Below are positions 10,239-19,518 of a DNA stretch of 64,000 bases, piece after piece (the stretch's first letter is position 1; the number at the start of each line of letters is the position of its first letter). The stretch covers positions 1 through 64,000 of the forward strand of contig NZ_JAIBLJ010000005.1 in NCBI RefSeq assembly GCF_020179385.1. Direction: 5' to 3'. The notes under the pieces were generated by a model. The model saw only the letters and a list, made by a program, of their open reading frames with translations, searched no databases and had not been told where the DNA came from. The stretch comes from Alkalihalobacillus sp. YIM B00296. GTDB lineage: Bacteria > Bacillota > Bacilli > Bacillales > Fictibacillaceae. Made by a program: the position numbers and the translations under genes.

Positions 10239-13200
10239 TTGAAAAAGCGAAGTATACTGACTGCGTTAAGTCTTACATTGCTCGCAGGACAAGTCCTTGT
10301 GACGAGCGGTGGAAATGCAGCACAATCCATCGGTTCGAACAGTGATACTGAAGAGCATGTACATGAACAGTCTGCAGTGGTCGATGTCCGGGATGTCACA
10401 GAACGGGTTCTGCCGACAGATGTCCAGCTCGATGCTGCTGATACACTCATCGAAAATGCTGGTGCAGGAACGAAGATCGATTGGAACAGCCTCTTCGGCA
10501 CCCCATCTACCATCATAAAAGAAAATGGGTATCTGACGGAGGGTTCGAGTGACGATGCCGAAACCATAGCACGTAACTGGCTGAAAGAAAATGCGGAACT
10601 CTTCGGGGTTTCCGCTCAAGAGATCGATTCTTTGAAAGTGATCCGTGACTATGCGATGAAAGGAACAAGCCTTCACCCCGTGACATTCCAACAGACCTTT
10701 GATGGGATCGAATCGGTTTATGGTGGACGGATCATCGTAGCTGTCAATAAAGATGGAAAAATCCTTTCTGTGACCGGTAATGCCAGCCGATCCAAATCAT
10801 TTTCAGGTAACTTCGAACTTTCTTCTGCAGATGCGTTGAACAAAGCGTTGGAAATCCAAGCAGGGGATCTTGACTATACCCCGGAATCCCTTGGGACTGA
10901 ACACGGCTGGGATGCTTTCAGCGGCGGGGATGTGCTTCCTGCCGAACAACGCGTGAAAAAGACCGCCTTCATAACGAAAGACGGTGTCCGACCAGCCTAT
11001 CGGGTTCTTTTCATTGAAGAATTGAACGAAGGCTATGAGCTTGTCATTGATGCGGAAACTGGCAAAGAATTATATAAACGCTCACTCGTCGATTATTTGC
11101 TTGAGCCAGAAGGATTGATTTTCGAAAATTATCCTGGTGCCACTAAAGGTGGAACTCAAACAGCCAAGTCGTTCAAAGGTGACCCTGATGCTTCTCCACA
11201 AGGGTGGCTTTTACCAGGCACCCATTTAGGTGTGACGACCTTCGGGAATAACGCAAATTCATTTGCGAACTGGAGCAACTTCCTAGTTCCAGCTGATCAA
11301 GCTGTAAGACCTGTTGCGCCTACAGGAGAATTCAGTTATCTATTTAAAAATTCTTGGCAAGAAACCGAAGGCCAGACGGTCCCGCCATCTTATGCTGACG
11401 ACATCAACAGTGCATCGACCAACTTGTTTTATCATCATAATCTGTTCCATGATTATTATTACAACTTAGGCTGGGTCGAAGAAGCCGGCAACTTGCAGCT
11501 GTCGAACTTTGGTAAAGGCGGACTTGACGGAGATGCAATCCTTGGTCTGGTCCAGGCTGGCGCAGTATCTGGCGGTGCACCGACTTACACTGGACGTGAT
11601 AATGCTTACATGCTGACGTTGCCTGATGGTATCCCTGCATGGAGCGGAATGTTCTTATGGGAACCGATCTTGGGGGCATTTGAAGGCGAGTATGCAGACG
11701 GGGACTTTGATGCCGGAATCATTTATCACGAATACTCCCACGCATTATCGAACCGGCTTGTGGCTGGTGGCGAAGCGCTTGGCAGCCATCAATCCGGCTC
11801 TATGGGTGAAGGTTGGGGCGATTGGTACGCCATGCACTACCTCGCCAAAAAGGGCTTGCAGGAAAAACCTGTCGTCGGTGCATATGTAACCGGCAATGAA
11901 GAACGCGGTATACGTAGCTATTCCCTTGATGATGCACCATACAACTACGGGGATATCGGCTATGACATCGTCGGTCCTGAGGTCCACTCTGATGGGGACA
12001 TCTGGGCAGCAATCTTATGGCATATGAGAGAAGAATTGATTGAACGGTACGGAAAAGTAGAGGGTGAATCCGTCGCGGAACAACTTGTCATTGATGCAAT
12101 GCCGATTTCAGTACCAGATCCATCGATGACGGATATGAGGACAGCGATCATTGCCGCAGACTTCGAGCGGTATGGTGGTGAGCATTATGATGCCTTATGG
12201 AGTTCTTTCGCACAACGCGGATTAGGAGCTGACGCCAAATCGAACAGTGGGGATGACACGGACCCTGTTCCAACCTTCAATCATCCAGATGGTGGGCGAA
12301 ACGGTCAACTTGTCGGGAAAGTGATCAATGAGTCAACGAATCAGCCAATCTCGGATGCTCGCATCATGATCGGAGAATTCGAGGCACGTACGACTCCTGT
12401 TTCAGTTACGGGTGAAAAAGGAAGTTTTGCAACCTATATGGTGGAGGGAACCTATGACCTCACGATCCAGGCCAAAGGATTCGGTTCCCGAACGATCCGT
12501 GATGTTGAAATCAAGCCAGGTGAGAAGAACCGTTTAGCGTTCAATTTATCCCCGAACGTTGCTTCCTCCTTCAACGGTGCAGCAATCAAGAGTGTTTCTG
12601 GGGAATCTGACAGTAATCCTATCAAACTTGCAATTGACGATACTGAAGCAAGTGTCTATGCATCTGACACACAAGAAAATGGTTTCAAAGGGTCAGAATT
12701 CGTGGTGGATTTAGCGGGGGATAAAGCAGTAGACGTGTCCCATATCCAGGTCAGCGCAGCGAAGGATGTATCAGCAAACCGTTTTGCGACTCTCAAAAAC
12801 TTCAGCGTCCAAGCTTCTGTTGACGGTGAAAACTGGACAACTGTCGTCCGGGATGAATTTGACGCTCAAAAGCCGAGACCGACGATAGCAGATCTACATT
12901 ATCGAGGATTCGATCTGGAAGAACCTGTCCAGGCGAAATACCTCAAGTTTGTGGCCCATAGTGCTCAGGATATTTCTAAAGGCTATGTCCAGGTCGCAGA
13001 GCTTCAAGCATTTTCAGAAGATAAAGCAAGAATCGAGCCGATTGTCGAGGAACCGACGGAACCATTTGTGGCGGAAGGATCAGTCCAGGCTGGCAATGCC
13101 GGAACAGGGATCGGAAGCCTTGCAGGTGTTCCTGCGACCTTGGCTGTTACGGAAAATGAGTTCGTTACAACACAAAATCCTGAACCTGCATCCCAGGGAG

Positions 13201-13454
13201 CAGATGGTTATGTCGTCACACTTCCCGAGGAATATAGTGATGGCATCCATAACTTCATGTTAGAGGGATCAAGCGAATCCGATTATGATTACGATGTGTA
13301 TTTCTATAATAAAAACTTCGAATTGATCGGCGGTGTCGCCACAGCAGGCGCCAATGAATCCGGGGTGATTCCAGGAGGTACGAGGTACGTTTATGTCGGC
13401 CTCTACTCCGGTGTGGATGTTCCATTCACCCTTACGGTGAAAAGCCCTTATTGA
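10239..13454 (+). CDS. Secreted M36 (fungalysin-type) zinc metalloprotease, multidomain
   Basis: A 1071-residue exported protease. Start is TTG 10239 behind GGGGAGG. Domains in order: signal peptide (1-28), FTP/PepSY-like inhibitory propeptide (about 60-260), M36 catalytic domain (about 300-680), a carboxypeptidase-regulatory-like beta domain (about 685-770), a discoidin/F5-8C-like domain (about 775-925), and a C-terminal pre-peptidase domain (about 945-1071). The zinc motif is HEYSH with His497, Glu498 and His501; Glu524 in MGEGWGDWYA is the third ligand. Bacterial M36 enzymes degrade extracellular protein. The gene stands alone with its own terminator and is divergent from the LVIVD protein. 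Confidence 0.9.
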   Translation: MKKRSILTALSLTLLAGQVLVTSGGNAAQSIGSNSDTEEHVHEQSAVVDVRDVTERVLPTDVQLDAADTLIENAGAGTKIDWNSLFGTPSTIIKENGYLTEGSSDDAETIARNWLKENAELFGVSAQEIDSLKVIRDYAMKGTSLHPVTFQQTFDGIESVYGGRIIVAVNKDGKILSVTGNASRSKSFSGNFELSSADALNKALEIQAGDLDYTPESLGTEHGWDAFSGGDVLPAEQRVKKTAFITKDGVRPAYRVLFIEELNEGYELVIDAETGKELYKRSLVDYLLEPEGLIFENYPGATKGGTQTAKSFKGDPDASPQGWLLPGTHLGVTTFGNNANSFANWSNFLVPADQAVRPVAPTGEFSYLFKNSWQETEGQTVPPSYADDINSASTNLFYHHNLFHDYYYNLGWVEEAGNLQLSNFGKGGLDGDAILGLVQAGAVSGGAPTYTGRDNAYMLTLPDGIPAWSGMFLWEPILGAFEGEYADGDFDAGIIYHEYSHALSNRLVAGGEALGSHQSGSMGEGWGDWYAMHYLAKKGLQEKPVVGAYVTGNEERGIRSYSLDDAPYNYGDIGYDIVGPEVHSDGDIWAAILWHMREELIERYGKVEGESVAEQLVIDAMPISVPDPSMTDMRTAIIAADFERYGGEHYDALWSSFAQRGLGADAKSNSGDDTDPVPTFNHPDGGRNGQLVGKVINESTNQPISDARIMIGEFEARTTPVSVTGEKGSFATYMVEGTYDLTIQAKGFGSRTIRDVEIKPGEKNRLAFNLSPNVASSFNGAAIKSVSGESDSNPIKLAIDDTEASVYASDTQENGFKGSEFVVDLAGDKAVDVSHIQVSAAKDVSANRFATLKNFSVQASVDGENWTTVVRDEFDAQKPRPTIADLHYRGFDLEEPVQAKYLKFVAHSAQDISKGYVQVAELQAFSEDKARIEPIVEEPTEPFVAEGSVQAGNAGTGIGSLAGVPATLAVTENEFVTTQNPEPASQGADGYVVTLPEEYSDGIHNFMLEGSSESDYDYDVYFYNKNFELIGGVATAGANESGVIPGGTRYVYVGLYSGVDVPFTLTVKSPY

Positions 13455-13466
13455 TAGGGATGGAAA

Positions 13467-13509
13467 AGCGGCTACAGAAGGATTGGCCTTCTAGCCGCTT
13501 TTTTCGTTT
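13467..13509 (+). terminator. Intrinsic terminator of the M36 protease gene
   Basis: AAGCGGCTA..GAAGG pairs with CCTTC..TAGCCGCTT around an ATTGG loop, followed by TTTTTTCG and a further T run. It begins 13 bases after the stop. Confidence 0.85.
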
Positions 13510-13525
13510 TTTAAGACAATTTTGG

Positions 13526-13628
13526 AGTTGTTGAGATAATTATTAAGTTGTTGGGATAATTGTGTAGTTGTCGAGAAAAAAATTTAAGTTGTAGCGTTAA
13601 TACAGATAGTTGTCAGGATAATTGTTTG
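13526..13628. repeat. 20-21 bp phased array A (5 units)
   Basis: Units begin with AGTTG at 13526, 13546, 13566, 13587 and 13608 (steps 20, 20, 21, 21). The first two read AGTTGTTGAGATAATT and AGTTGTTGGGATAATT; later units are more diverged and the last regains GGATAATT. It follows the protease terminator and has no coding potential. The same core recurs in array D at 52391. Confidence 0.75.
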
Positions 13629-13747
13629 CAAGAACCTCATCTTCAACTGAATCTAAACATTTTAGTCTACAGAGAACCTTAAACGTATGTTCTACACCCT
13701 TTTTCTGTCAATAAATCATAAAAATGGACTCAATCATTCTTGATTTT

Positions 13748-14290
13748 TCATTTTTCCCAAAGCCGCTTCAGCTCATAAGCATCATCCTCAAACGAAACAA
13801 GGAAGACATCCGGGTTACTCAACTTTTTCCATTCTTCAAATCCATATGTATCATCGAAATACTTCAGCAGCAGAGTCATCAGGTTTCCATGCGTGACCAG
13901 GATGATATTATTTTCAGGATCAACTTTCAGTTCGGTGATCAAACTTTCTACTCGATCCATTGCTTCCTCGCTTGATTCTCCACCTTGTAATCTCATCTTC
14001 ATGTCATCAAATGAATGCCGTAATTTTTCGAGCCAGTCCTCATGATGTTCTGTACTCAAAATCCGCTCTGCCAGGCGGTTATCCGTCTCGACTTGGAGCT
14101 CCTTCTTTCTTGCAGTAGGTTCAATTGATTGCTGTGCTCTCGTAAAAGGGCTTGATATGATCCGATCGATCTGGATGGATGTAAAGAAATTCGCTAATTC
14201 CTCTGCTTGTTTGAAACCTTCTTCAGCAAGCCGGGCTTCAGCTGGCTGCCCTTCAGCTGTACAATGTCTGACGATATAGAGCTTTCGCAT
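13748..14290 (-). CDS. Histidine phosphatase family protein
   Basis: A 180-residue cytoplasmic protein of the phosphoglycerate mutase-like superfamily. The catalytic N terminus reads YIVRHCTAEGQ (RHC where the classic motif is RHG, a known variation in this Bacillus subgroup). IISSPFTRAQQSIEP supplies the phosphate-binding Arg, GGESSEEA the acid/base region and VTHGN the second catalytic His. The substrate cannot be inferred. GGAG lies 10 bases before ATG 14290. The neighbouring two-component genes are in the same direction but separated by an R2 hairpin, so it is probably a separate unit. Confidence 0.85.
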   Translation of the reverse strand: MRKLYIVRHCTAEGQPAEARLAEEGFKQAEELANFFTSIQIDRIISSPFTRAQQSIEPTARKKELQVETDNRLAERILSTEHHEDWLEKLRHSFDDMKMRLQGGESSEEAMDRVESLITELKVDPENNIILVTHGNLMTLLLKYFDDTYGFEEWKKLSNPDVFLVSFEDDAYELKRLWEK

Positions 14291-14390
14291 GACAAACTTT
14301 CTCCTTTCTTTTCTTATCCGGGGAGAATCTATTTTAGGATATCACTGATCACAACATCCCCCCAAAAAATCACGACAATTCCACAAAAAA

Positions 14391-14508
14391 GGGGCTGTCC
14401 CATTAGTGTCTGACTCTCACCGTCCCTAGCAAGATTTTGAGAAAAAGTATGTTTTTGAAACAAAATTTTGTGTGGTGGTGTCTGACACTATTGTTTTGGG
14501 ACAGCCCC
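14391..14508 (-). repeat. R2 hairpin repeat acting as terminator (copy 1)
   Basis: A 118-bp repeat, also at 44522. The ends GGGGCTGTCCCA and TGGGACAGCCCC pair, and inside them TAGTGTCTGAC and GTGTCTGACACTA. On the minus strand it ends in TTTTTTG, so it can terminate the response regulator gene that stops 16 bases before it. An inner stem differs from copy 2 by a base change that preserves pairing (G-T here, C-G there). Confidence 0.8.
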
Positions 14509-14523
14509 CTCCGTTTCAGATGA

Positions 14524-15162
14524 TCAAGGCAATGGTACAAGCTGGTTCTGGACGGCGTAGATAACGGCCTGGGACCGGCTCTTCACGTTGATTTTCTTAA
14601 AAATCTTGCTGACATGGATTTTGACAGTTTTGTCACTGATATACAGCCTTTCCCCGATCTCTTTGTTGCTTAGCCCGTCAACCAGACAGATCAGGACTTC
14701 CTTTTCTCGTTCCGTCAATTCCGATTTGTCAGCTGGTTCACTTTTCTGGTTGTAATAGCCAAGCAGCTTCTTCGTCAATGAAGGATCGATCACAGATTCA
14801 CCTTTCGCTACGGTCCTGATCGCCTCGACGACTTGGACGGAAGGTGCGTCCTTCAGTAAATACCCGTCCGCCCCTTCCCGAATTGCAGCCATGAAATACT
14901 CGTCCATGCTGTGCATCGTCAAAATCAAAATCTTCACATCTGGATAATCCTTCTTCAGAATCGCTGTCAGCTCGACTCCGTTTTTATCAGGTAAATTGAT
15001 ATCCAGTAAGACGACATCCGGCTTCAAACCCTTAAGGGTCTCTAACGCATTGTCCCCATTGACTGCTTCACCGACTACATGAATATCATCTTCCATTTCG
15101 AAAATATTTTTCAGCCCATCCCTTAAAACAGCATGATCATCCACTAGCATGACGTTGATCAT
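14524..15162 (-). CDS. NarL/FixJ-type response regulator
   Basis: A 212-residue DNA-binding response regulator. The receiver domain (1-120) has the acidic pair DD near residue 8, phospho-acceptor Asp54 in VVLLDINLPD, and the conserved Lys in YLLKD. The LuxR-type HTH (about 145-205) reads LTEREKEVLICLVDGLSNKEIGERL in pattern, followed by VKIHVSKIFKKI. It overlaps the 3' end of its kinase gene by 26 bases, so translation is coupled. The target genes are not identifiable. Closest known types are LiaR, DegU and YhcZ-like regulators. Confidence 0.93.
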   Translation of the reverse strand: MINVMLVDDHAVLRDGLKNIFEMEDDIHVVGEAVNGDNALETLKGLKPDVVLLDINLPDKNGVELTAILKKDYPDVKILILTMHSMDEYFMAAIREGADGYLLKDAPSVQVVEAIRTVAKGESVIDPSLTKKLLGYYNQKSEPADKSELTEREKEVLICLVDGLSNKEIGERLYISDKTVKIHVSKIFKKINVKSRSQAVIYAVQNQLVPLP

Positions 15163-16996
15163 CTTCCATTCCTCCTTCGAACCCGAGTTTCGGGATCGTT
15201 AAATTGATCTCGGTTCCTTTTCCTTCTTTACTATCAATCTGCAAAACACCACCGATTTTATCCGCTTGTTCATTCATGCTAAGTATTCCGAAGTGTGGAT
15301 CGTTCTTCGCCTTCACCATCGCATCGAGTAACGAAAAGCCGATGCCATTGTCGGTCACCTTCAGCAGGACGTGTTCCTTCTGGTAACTCAGCAACACGTT
15401 GACTTTTGATGCCTCTGCATGCTTGATGATGTTCTGAAGGCTCTCCTGGAAAATATCGAACATGACCTTCTCCACCATCGTACTCAGAAAAATTGGGTTC
15501 CCTCTTTCTTCATAGCTGATATCAAGCCCGGTTTCCTGTTTGATGACATCGAGCCGCTTTAAAACTGCTTGTTTCAAGCCGACTTGTTCTGTTTCATATG
15601 GCCTCAAAGCATAAATCGATTGTCGGATTTCTGTTAAACTGAGCCGGAGCTTAGCAAGGCTATCCTTGACAAGATGATGGGACTCAGGTGGTTTCTGATA
15701 GAATTTCCGTTCGGCGGTTTCCAGTTTCATGACTGCACCTGCAAGCGATTGGGCAACGCCATCGTGTATGTCTCGGGCAATCCGGTTCCTCTCTTCCAAT
15801 AATGTCCGTTTCTCTTGTTCCACGATCAACATCCTCGTTTTTATGACCACTGCGAGCTGGTTCGCCAGGGTTGCGATCGATTGCACATCTTCGTTGCGGA
15901 AGCTCTTGCTGCGTGTCCTCGCTACTGCCAGCATCCCGAGGGAGTTCCCTTCAAGGACAATCGGAGCATAGACGAACGCTTTCATCGCTTTATTGAAGCA
16001 AGCTGGGGTGAGTCCTGGATCCTTTTTCCTGTCTTGGAATACGAGTGTATCTTTTACCTCTTCAAAATGGCGGACTTCTTCGATGCATTCCCCTTTTCCT
16101 TTTATGACTTGTCCATGTTGGAAACGGACTTTCCATTGTCCATCTTCTTTTACCCATAGAACGGTTGCATCAGCTTCCACAAACTCATTCAAGCTTGATC
16201 TGATCGACTCCACCCAATCCTTAGACGGCAGCAGACGGTTCAATTCAGTCGAGATGTTGAACAGTGCGTTCAATCGGTTTCGTTCGGACTGTATCCTGAC
16301 AATAAAAGAGCTCAGCAACGCCAAACCAACAAGTGGAGAGAAAAAGAAGAAATAGGAATAGACATCGACTACGCCACGATTCTGATTTCCTAGTATAAGC
16401 ATGATTGCTATATAACTGAACGAGATGAACGCACTGATCAATTCAGAGTTGAATTTCTTTAACCACAGACGGACAGGGTATACTTGCGGTCTGATCAATA
16501 AAACAAGGTCGACAAAGATATTGTTGATGACAAAATAAAAGACGGTGATCATCAACATAGATAGCATTGTAAACGGTAGGAATAGTTCTTCTGGGTTAAT
16601 TATTCCATGTATGAATCGGGATAGTTGGATTGCTGCTATGAAACTCAATACCAATTGTGAAGGGTTGAAAAACAATATTCTTAAAGGACGTCTTTGGGCA
16701 ATATTGACCGTCAAGACGATAAGTCCATATACAATCACGACTATGGGCAAACCATAAATCAAATATAAGGTGAATACTAATGGAAAACTTAGTGAGCTAT
16801 GTCCCTTCCAGACAGCCATAGGAAAGAATTCGGTTATGAAAAGGAAAAGCACGAATAACAGCAAGACGATCAAGTTATCCGGAAGTTCAGCCATGTAGAT
16901 GGCAATGCCGAATGTAATCAAACCTAAAACGGAAATGGACCTCAAGAACAAATTGGCAAGTGTTTCTTTTTTCTGTAGCTGTGAATTGTCAACCAT
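15137..16996 (-). CDS. Membrane sensor histidine kinase (HisKA_3) with GAF domain
   Basis: A 619-residue kinase partner of the response regulator that follows. Residues 15-235 contain about eight hydrophobic segments in pairs, an integral membrane sensor region without a large outside loop. A GAF-like domain follows (about 255-390). The dimerisation/phospho-acceptor helix has RIARDIHDGVAQSL with His411, and the ATPase domain has FQESLQNIIKHAEA (N box) and DNGIGF (G box). This arrangement is found in NarL-family kinases. The signal is unknown; the multi-helix N terminus suggests a membrane-related or small hydrophobic cue. Confidence 0.9.
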   Translation of the reverse strand: MVDNSQLQKKETLANLFLRSISVLGLITFGIAIYMAELPDNLIVLLLFVLFLFITEFFPMAVWKGHSSLSFPLVFTLYLIYGLPIVVIVYGLIVLTVNIAQRRPLRILFFNPSQLVLSFIAAIQLSRFIHGIINPEELFLPFTMLSMLMITVFYFVINNIFVDLVLLIRPQVYPVRLWLKKFNSELISAFISFSYIAIMLILGNQNRGVVDVYSYFFFFSPLVGLALLSSFIVRIQSERNRLNALFNISTELNRLLPSKDWVESIRSSLNEFVEADATVLWVKEDGQWKVRFQHGQVIKGKGECIEEVRHFEEVKDTLVFQDRKKDPGLTPACFNKAMKAFVYAPIVLEGNSLGMLAVARTRSKSFRNEDVQSIATLANQLAVVIKTRMLIVEQEKRTLLEERNRIARDIHDGVAQSLAGAVMKLETAERKFYQKPPESHHLVKDSLAKLRLSLTEIRQSIYALRPYETEQVGLKQAVLKRLDVIKQETGLDISYEERGNPIFLSTMVEKVMFDIFQESLQNIIKHAEASKVNVLLSYQKEHVLLKVTDNGIGFSLLDAMVKAKNDPHFGILSMNEQADKIGGVLQIDSKEGKGTEINLTIPKLGFEGGMEDDQRHASG

Positions 16997-17341
16997 CCCA
17001 TCCCTCCCCTGTTTATTTATAATTTTCTGTTATTTTTTATTTTACCTTGAAACTATTAAACAATAAAGAACATCTACTATAAAAACTATTTAGGCCTATC
17101 TGTCTTAGATGAACATGAAAATACCCGGAACTAGTAAAATGGTTTCCCACTAACCAATTCCGGGTCCAATCCCACCAATTAGGGATTCGTTATCACATTA
17201 TCTCAAATCCCCGAACCGTTACCAATTCATCCAAGGTTATAAATCTCCTAGTACATTCGGTATATGTAGGTTTGGAGGAATGAATTGACCTCCCTACTCC
17301 CTTTTGACCATTCCTTTTAGGGCGTTACGTAGAACTAAATT
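16997..17341. other. Intergenic region upstream of the histidine kinase
   Basis: No gene of useful length. The inverted pair ACCCGGAA (17112) and TTCCGGGT (17156) could form a stem downstream of the SDR gene. No clear promoter was recognised for the kinase operon. Confidence 0.4.
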
Positions 17342-18406
17342 TTACGCTGGTACAGCTTTGGTCCCGAAATATGCATTGATGATCATTCGGATCGATTCTT
17401 CTGAAAGATTGAGATGTTCGATGCCAGAACCTGCAATCAACCGCTTTGTATTTCCATCGTCAAAAATGATCGAACTCTTCAAATAGGCTGCAAATACATC
17501 AATCATACCGTTAAGCCGCTGTTCTTCCGAGCTCAAATCCTGTACACCTTCATCCTCTACGATAGATAGATCATTCATCTCCAATGCCTGCTGGATCCAC
17601 GTGAGGATGTCCATGTTTGTTGGCGGATTCGGATTGGTGATGTTATACACTGTCTCGTTCTCAGCCCTGTACAAAGCGAGGCTCAGGATATCGGCAACAT
17701 AGTCGACTGGGACGAAGTTTGACGTACCTCTCATTGCACCGATGATCCTGTAGACCTGGCCAGTGCTTCCTGCTCTTATCGTCTTCTTTTTAAAGACTTC
17801 CAACGCTCGCATGAAACCATACAATGTGAATGCCGAATCCGCTTCGCCAGTCTTTGAATCCCCTACGATGATGGCCGGTCTGAATATCGAGATATCCATA
17901 TGATCACGGTAAGAGTCTACCAGATGCTCAGATTGGACTTTACTTTCTTCATAAGGGTTATTGTATTCAGCAGCTCGATCATATAATGCTTCAACCCCGA
18001 TATTTCTCCTGCCGACAGTGTAAGCCGTGCTCACATGGAAAAATTTCTTCACCCCCAGCTCTACTGCAAGATTGAGAATGTTCTTTGTTCCTTGAAAGTT
18101 TACCCTAAACAATTCATCCCTTAAATCCTCTTCAAACTTTACTAGAGCAGCAAGGTGATAGACAACATCCATTTTTCCGGCTATTATTTTCTTATCCTTT
18201 TCCCGTAGGCCACAATCAGGAGAAGTGATATCACCTTGGACGAGATGGATCCTATTTCTTTGTTTCCTCGTAAAAGACGATATGATTTTTTCCGCTTTCT
18301 TTTCATTCCGAAACAGTAGGTAAAGGTGATGGTCTGTTTCGTCAATCAAGTTTCGTATCAGCTTCCCGCCTAAAAAGCCTGTCGAGCCTGTTAAAAATAT
18401 GTTCAA
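17342..18406 (-). CDS. NAD(P)-dependent extended SDR, fatty acyl-CoA reductase-like
   Basis: About 354 residues. The N terminus has the extended-SDR cofactor motif TGSTGFLG, then DVVYHLAALVKF and a YEESK (Tyr-x-x-x-Lys) active site near residue 155. The overall pattern (FRVNFQGTKNILNLA, STAYTVG, IFRPAIIVGDS, FVPVDYV) is that of the Male_sterility/NAD_binding_4 branch, which includes acyl-CoA and thioester reductases as well as sugar epimerases. I place the start at TTG 18406, 8 bases after AGGAG; GTG 18415 is too close to that site. It lies 25 bases downstream of an alpha/beta hydrolase gene, so the two probably form an operon acting on a lipid-like substrate. Substrate unproven. Confidence 0.8.
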   Translation of the reverse strand: MNIFLTGSTGFLGGKLIRNLIDETDHHLYLLFRNEKKAEKIISSFTRKQRNRIHLVQGDITSPDCGLREKDKKIIAGKMDVVYHLAALVKFEEDLRDELFRVNFQGTKNILNLAVELGVKKFFHVSTAYTVGRRNIGVEALYDRAAEYNNPYEESKVQSEHLVDSYRDHMDISIFRPAIIVGDSKTGEADSAFTLYGFMRALEVFKKKTIRAGSTGQVYRIIGAMRGTSNFVPVDYVADILSLALYRAENETVYNITNPNPPTNMDILTWIQQALEMNDLSIVEDEGVQDLSSEEQRLNGMIDVFAAYLKSSIIFDDGNTKRLIAGSGIEHLNLSEESIRMIINAYFGTKAVPA

Positions 18407-18430
18407 AAAACTCACTCCTAAAATTATCCC

Positions 18431-19222
18431 TTACAAAGATGCTGCATTATCCATGTTCTCATCTAAAAAATCCAATGATAATGCGTTGAATTCTTTCGGT
18501 TTTTCAATGTTGCACACGTGCCCGCAATGATCGATTACGGTCAGCTTAGCATTCAGATCGCCACTGATGTCTTTACGTAAGAAACTGATAAAAAAGTAAT
18601 CTTCTTCACCCGAGATATAGAGTTTCGGTACCTCTTTCGCAATCTGTTGGACAAACTGATACGAGTGTGCAACTTTATCGTAAAGATAGAAGTAGGACAA
18701 CAGATTTTTACGGGTCATCTTTTTCGCCTCATTGATGAAAACCAGGCGGGACTGCTTGTGGTTCTTATGAGGCATGAGAATCTTCGCAAATAGCGCATAC
18801 AGCCACATATGGGGAATGAAGCCTTTGACCAGTCTTCCTGTGATGATTAAAAGTTTTGATGTAAAATCAAAGCGCGTGATTGCCCCTGCTAAAACAGCGC
18901 TGCTGATCCGTTTCGGATTCACTTTCATCAAATGATGGATGATGATCGATCCTAACGAAACCCCTACAAAATGCGCCTTTTTTATATGTAAATGGTCCAT
19001 CACTTTAAAAATCTCACGAGCAATCAGATCGAACGTCAATTCATCCTTATAGTCATGGACATCCGGTGAGCCGCCATGTCCGGGTAAATGGATCGCTACT
19101 ACATTATAGCGTTTTCGATAATCCTTAAGCTGTTTATAAAAGATATTGGAGTTCCCGCCGATGCCGTGGATCAACACAACATACTCTCCTCCTGATTTCT
19201 TGAAAAGTTTGTATTCCAGCAA
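18431..19222 (-). CDS. Alpha/beta hydrolase
   Basis: A 263-residue cytoplasmic hydrolase. VLIHGIGGNSNIF forms the oxyanion-hole region, GVSLGS carries the nucleophilic Ser (about residue 97), GEEDYFF the acidic residue and DHCGHVCNIEKP the catalytic His. Similar proteins are annotated as carboxylesterases or MhpC-like hydrolases. Start is TTG 19222 with AGGGG upstream. The next gene downstream is the acyl-CoA-reductase-like SDR, so a role in lipid or ester metabolism is possible. Confidence 0.85.
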   Translation of the reverse strand: MLEYKLFKKSGGEYVVLIHGIGGNSNIFYKQLKDYRKRYNVVAIHLPGHGGSPDVHDYKDELTFDLIAREIFKVMDHLHIKKAHFVGVSLGSIIIHHLMKVNPKRISSAVLAGAITRFDFTSKLLIITGRLVKGFIPHMWLYALFAKILMPHKNHKQSRLVFINEAKKMTRKNLLSYFYLYDKVAHSYQFVQQIAKEVPKLYISGEEDYFFISFLRKDISGDLNAKLTVIDHCGHVCNIEKPKEFNALSLDFLDENMDNAASL

Positions 19223-19475
19223 TAGATATATCCCCTTCTGTTTTCTGCATATTCATCCATTATAATCTAAATCCCATTCTTATTGTTGATGTTCAAGGAA
19301 TTATCAAAACTAAAACACATCCATGTTTTTACAGGCCGTAGCACGGTCTGGAAAATCATTAATTGAACTGTGAAGTTTTTGCCTTCAAAGAAAACTTGGC
19401 AAAGCCAAGCCTTGGCGAAGGCTGAGCCTTAGCTGCGCTAATATTGAAGAAAGTATTTTATACTTTCTTTAAATG

Positions 19476-19509
19476 TAAAAAAGGATAGCCCTTACAAAGG
19501 ACCATCCTT
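19476..19509 (-). terminator. Intrinsic terminator of the NlpC/P60 gene
   Basis: On the minus strand AAGGATGGTCC pairs with GGGCTATCCTT and is followed by TTTTTAC, 10 bases after the stop. Further out, 19389-19440 holds several small GC-rich palindromes (for example CTTGGCAAAGCCAAG) of unknown meaning. Confidence 0.75.
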
Positions 19510-19518
19510 TCTGCCAAT

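Noticed and set aside
13526-13628. Array A considered as a plasmid-type iteron origin
   Set aside because: No rep gene, DnaA box cluster or par genes nearby; similar arrays with other units occur behind unrelated chromosomal genes.
15137-15162. 26-bp overlap of kinase and regulator as possible frameshift fusion
   Set aside because: Both proteins have complete ends and normal lengths; overlaps of this size are common in two-component operons.
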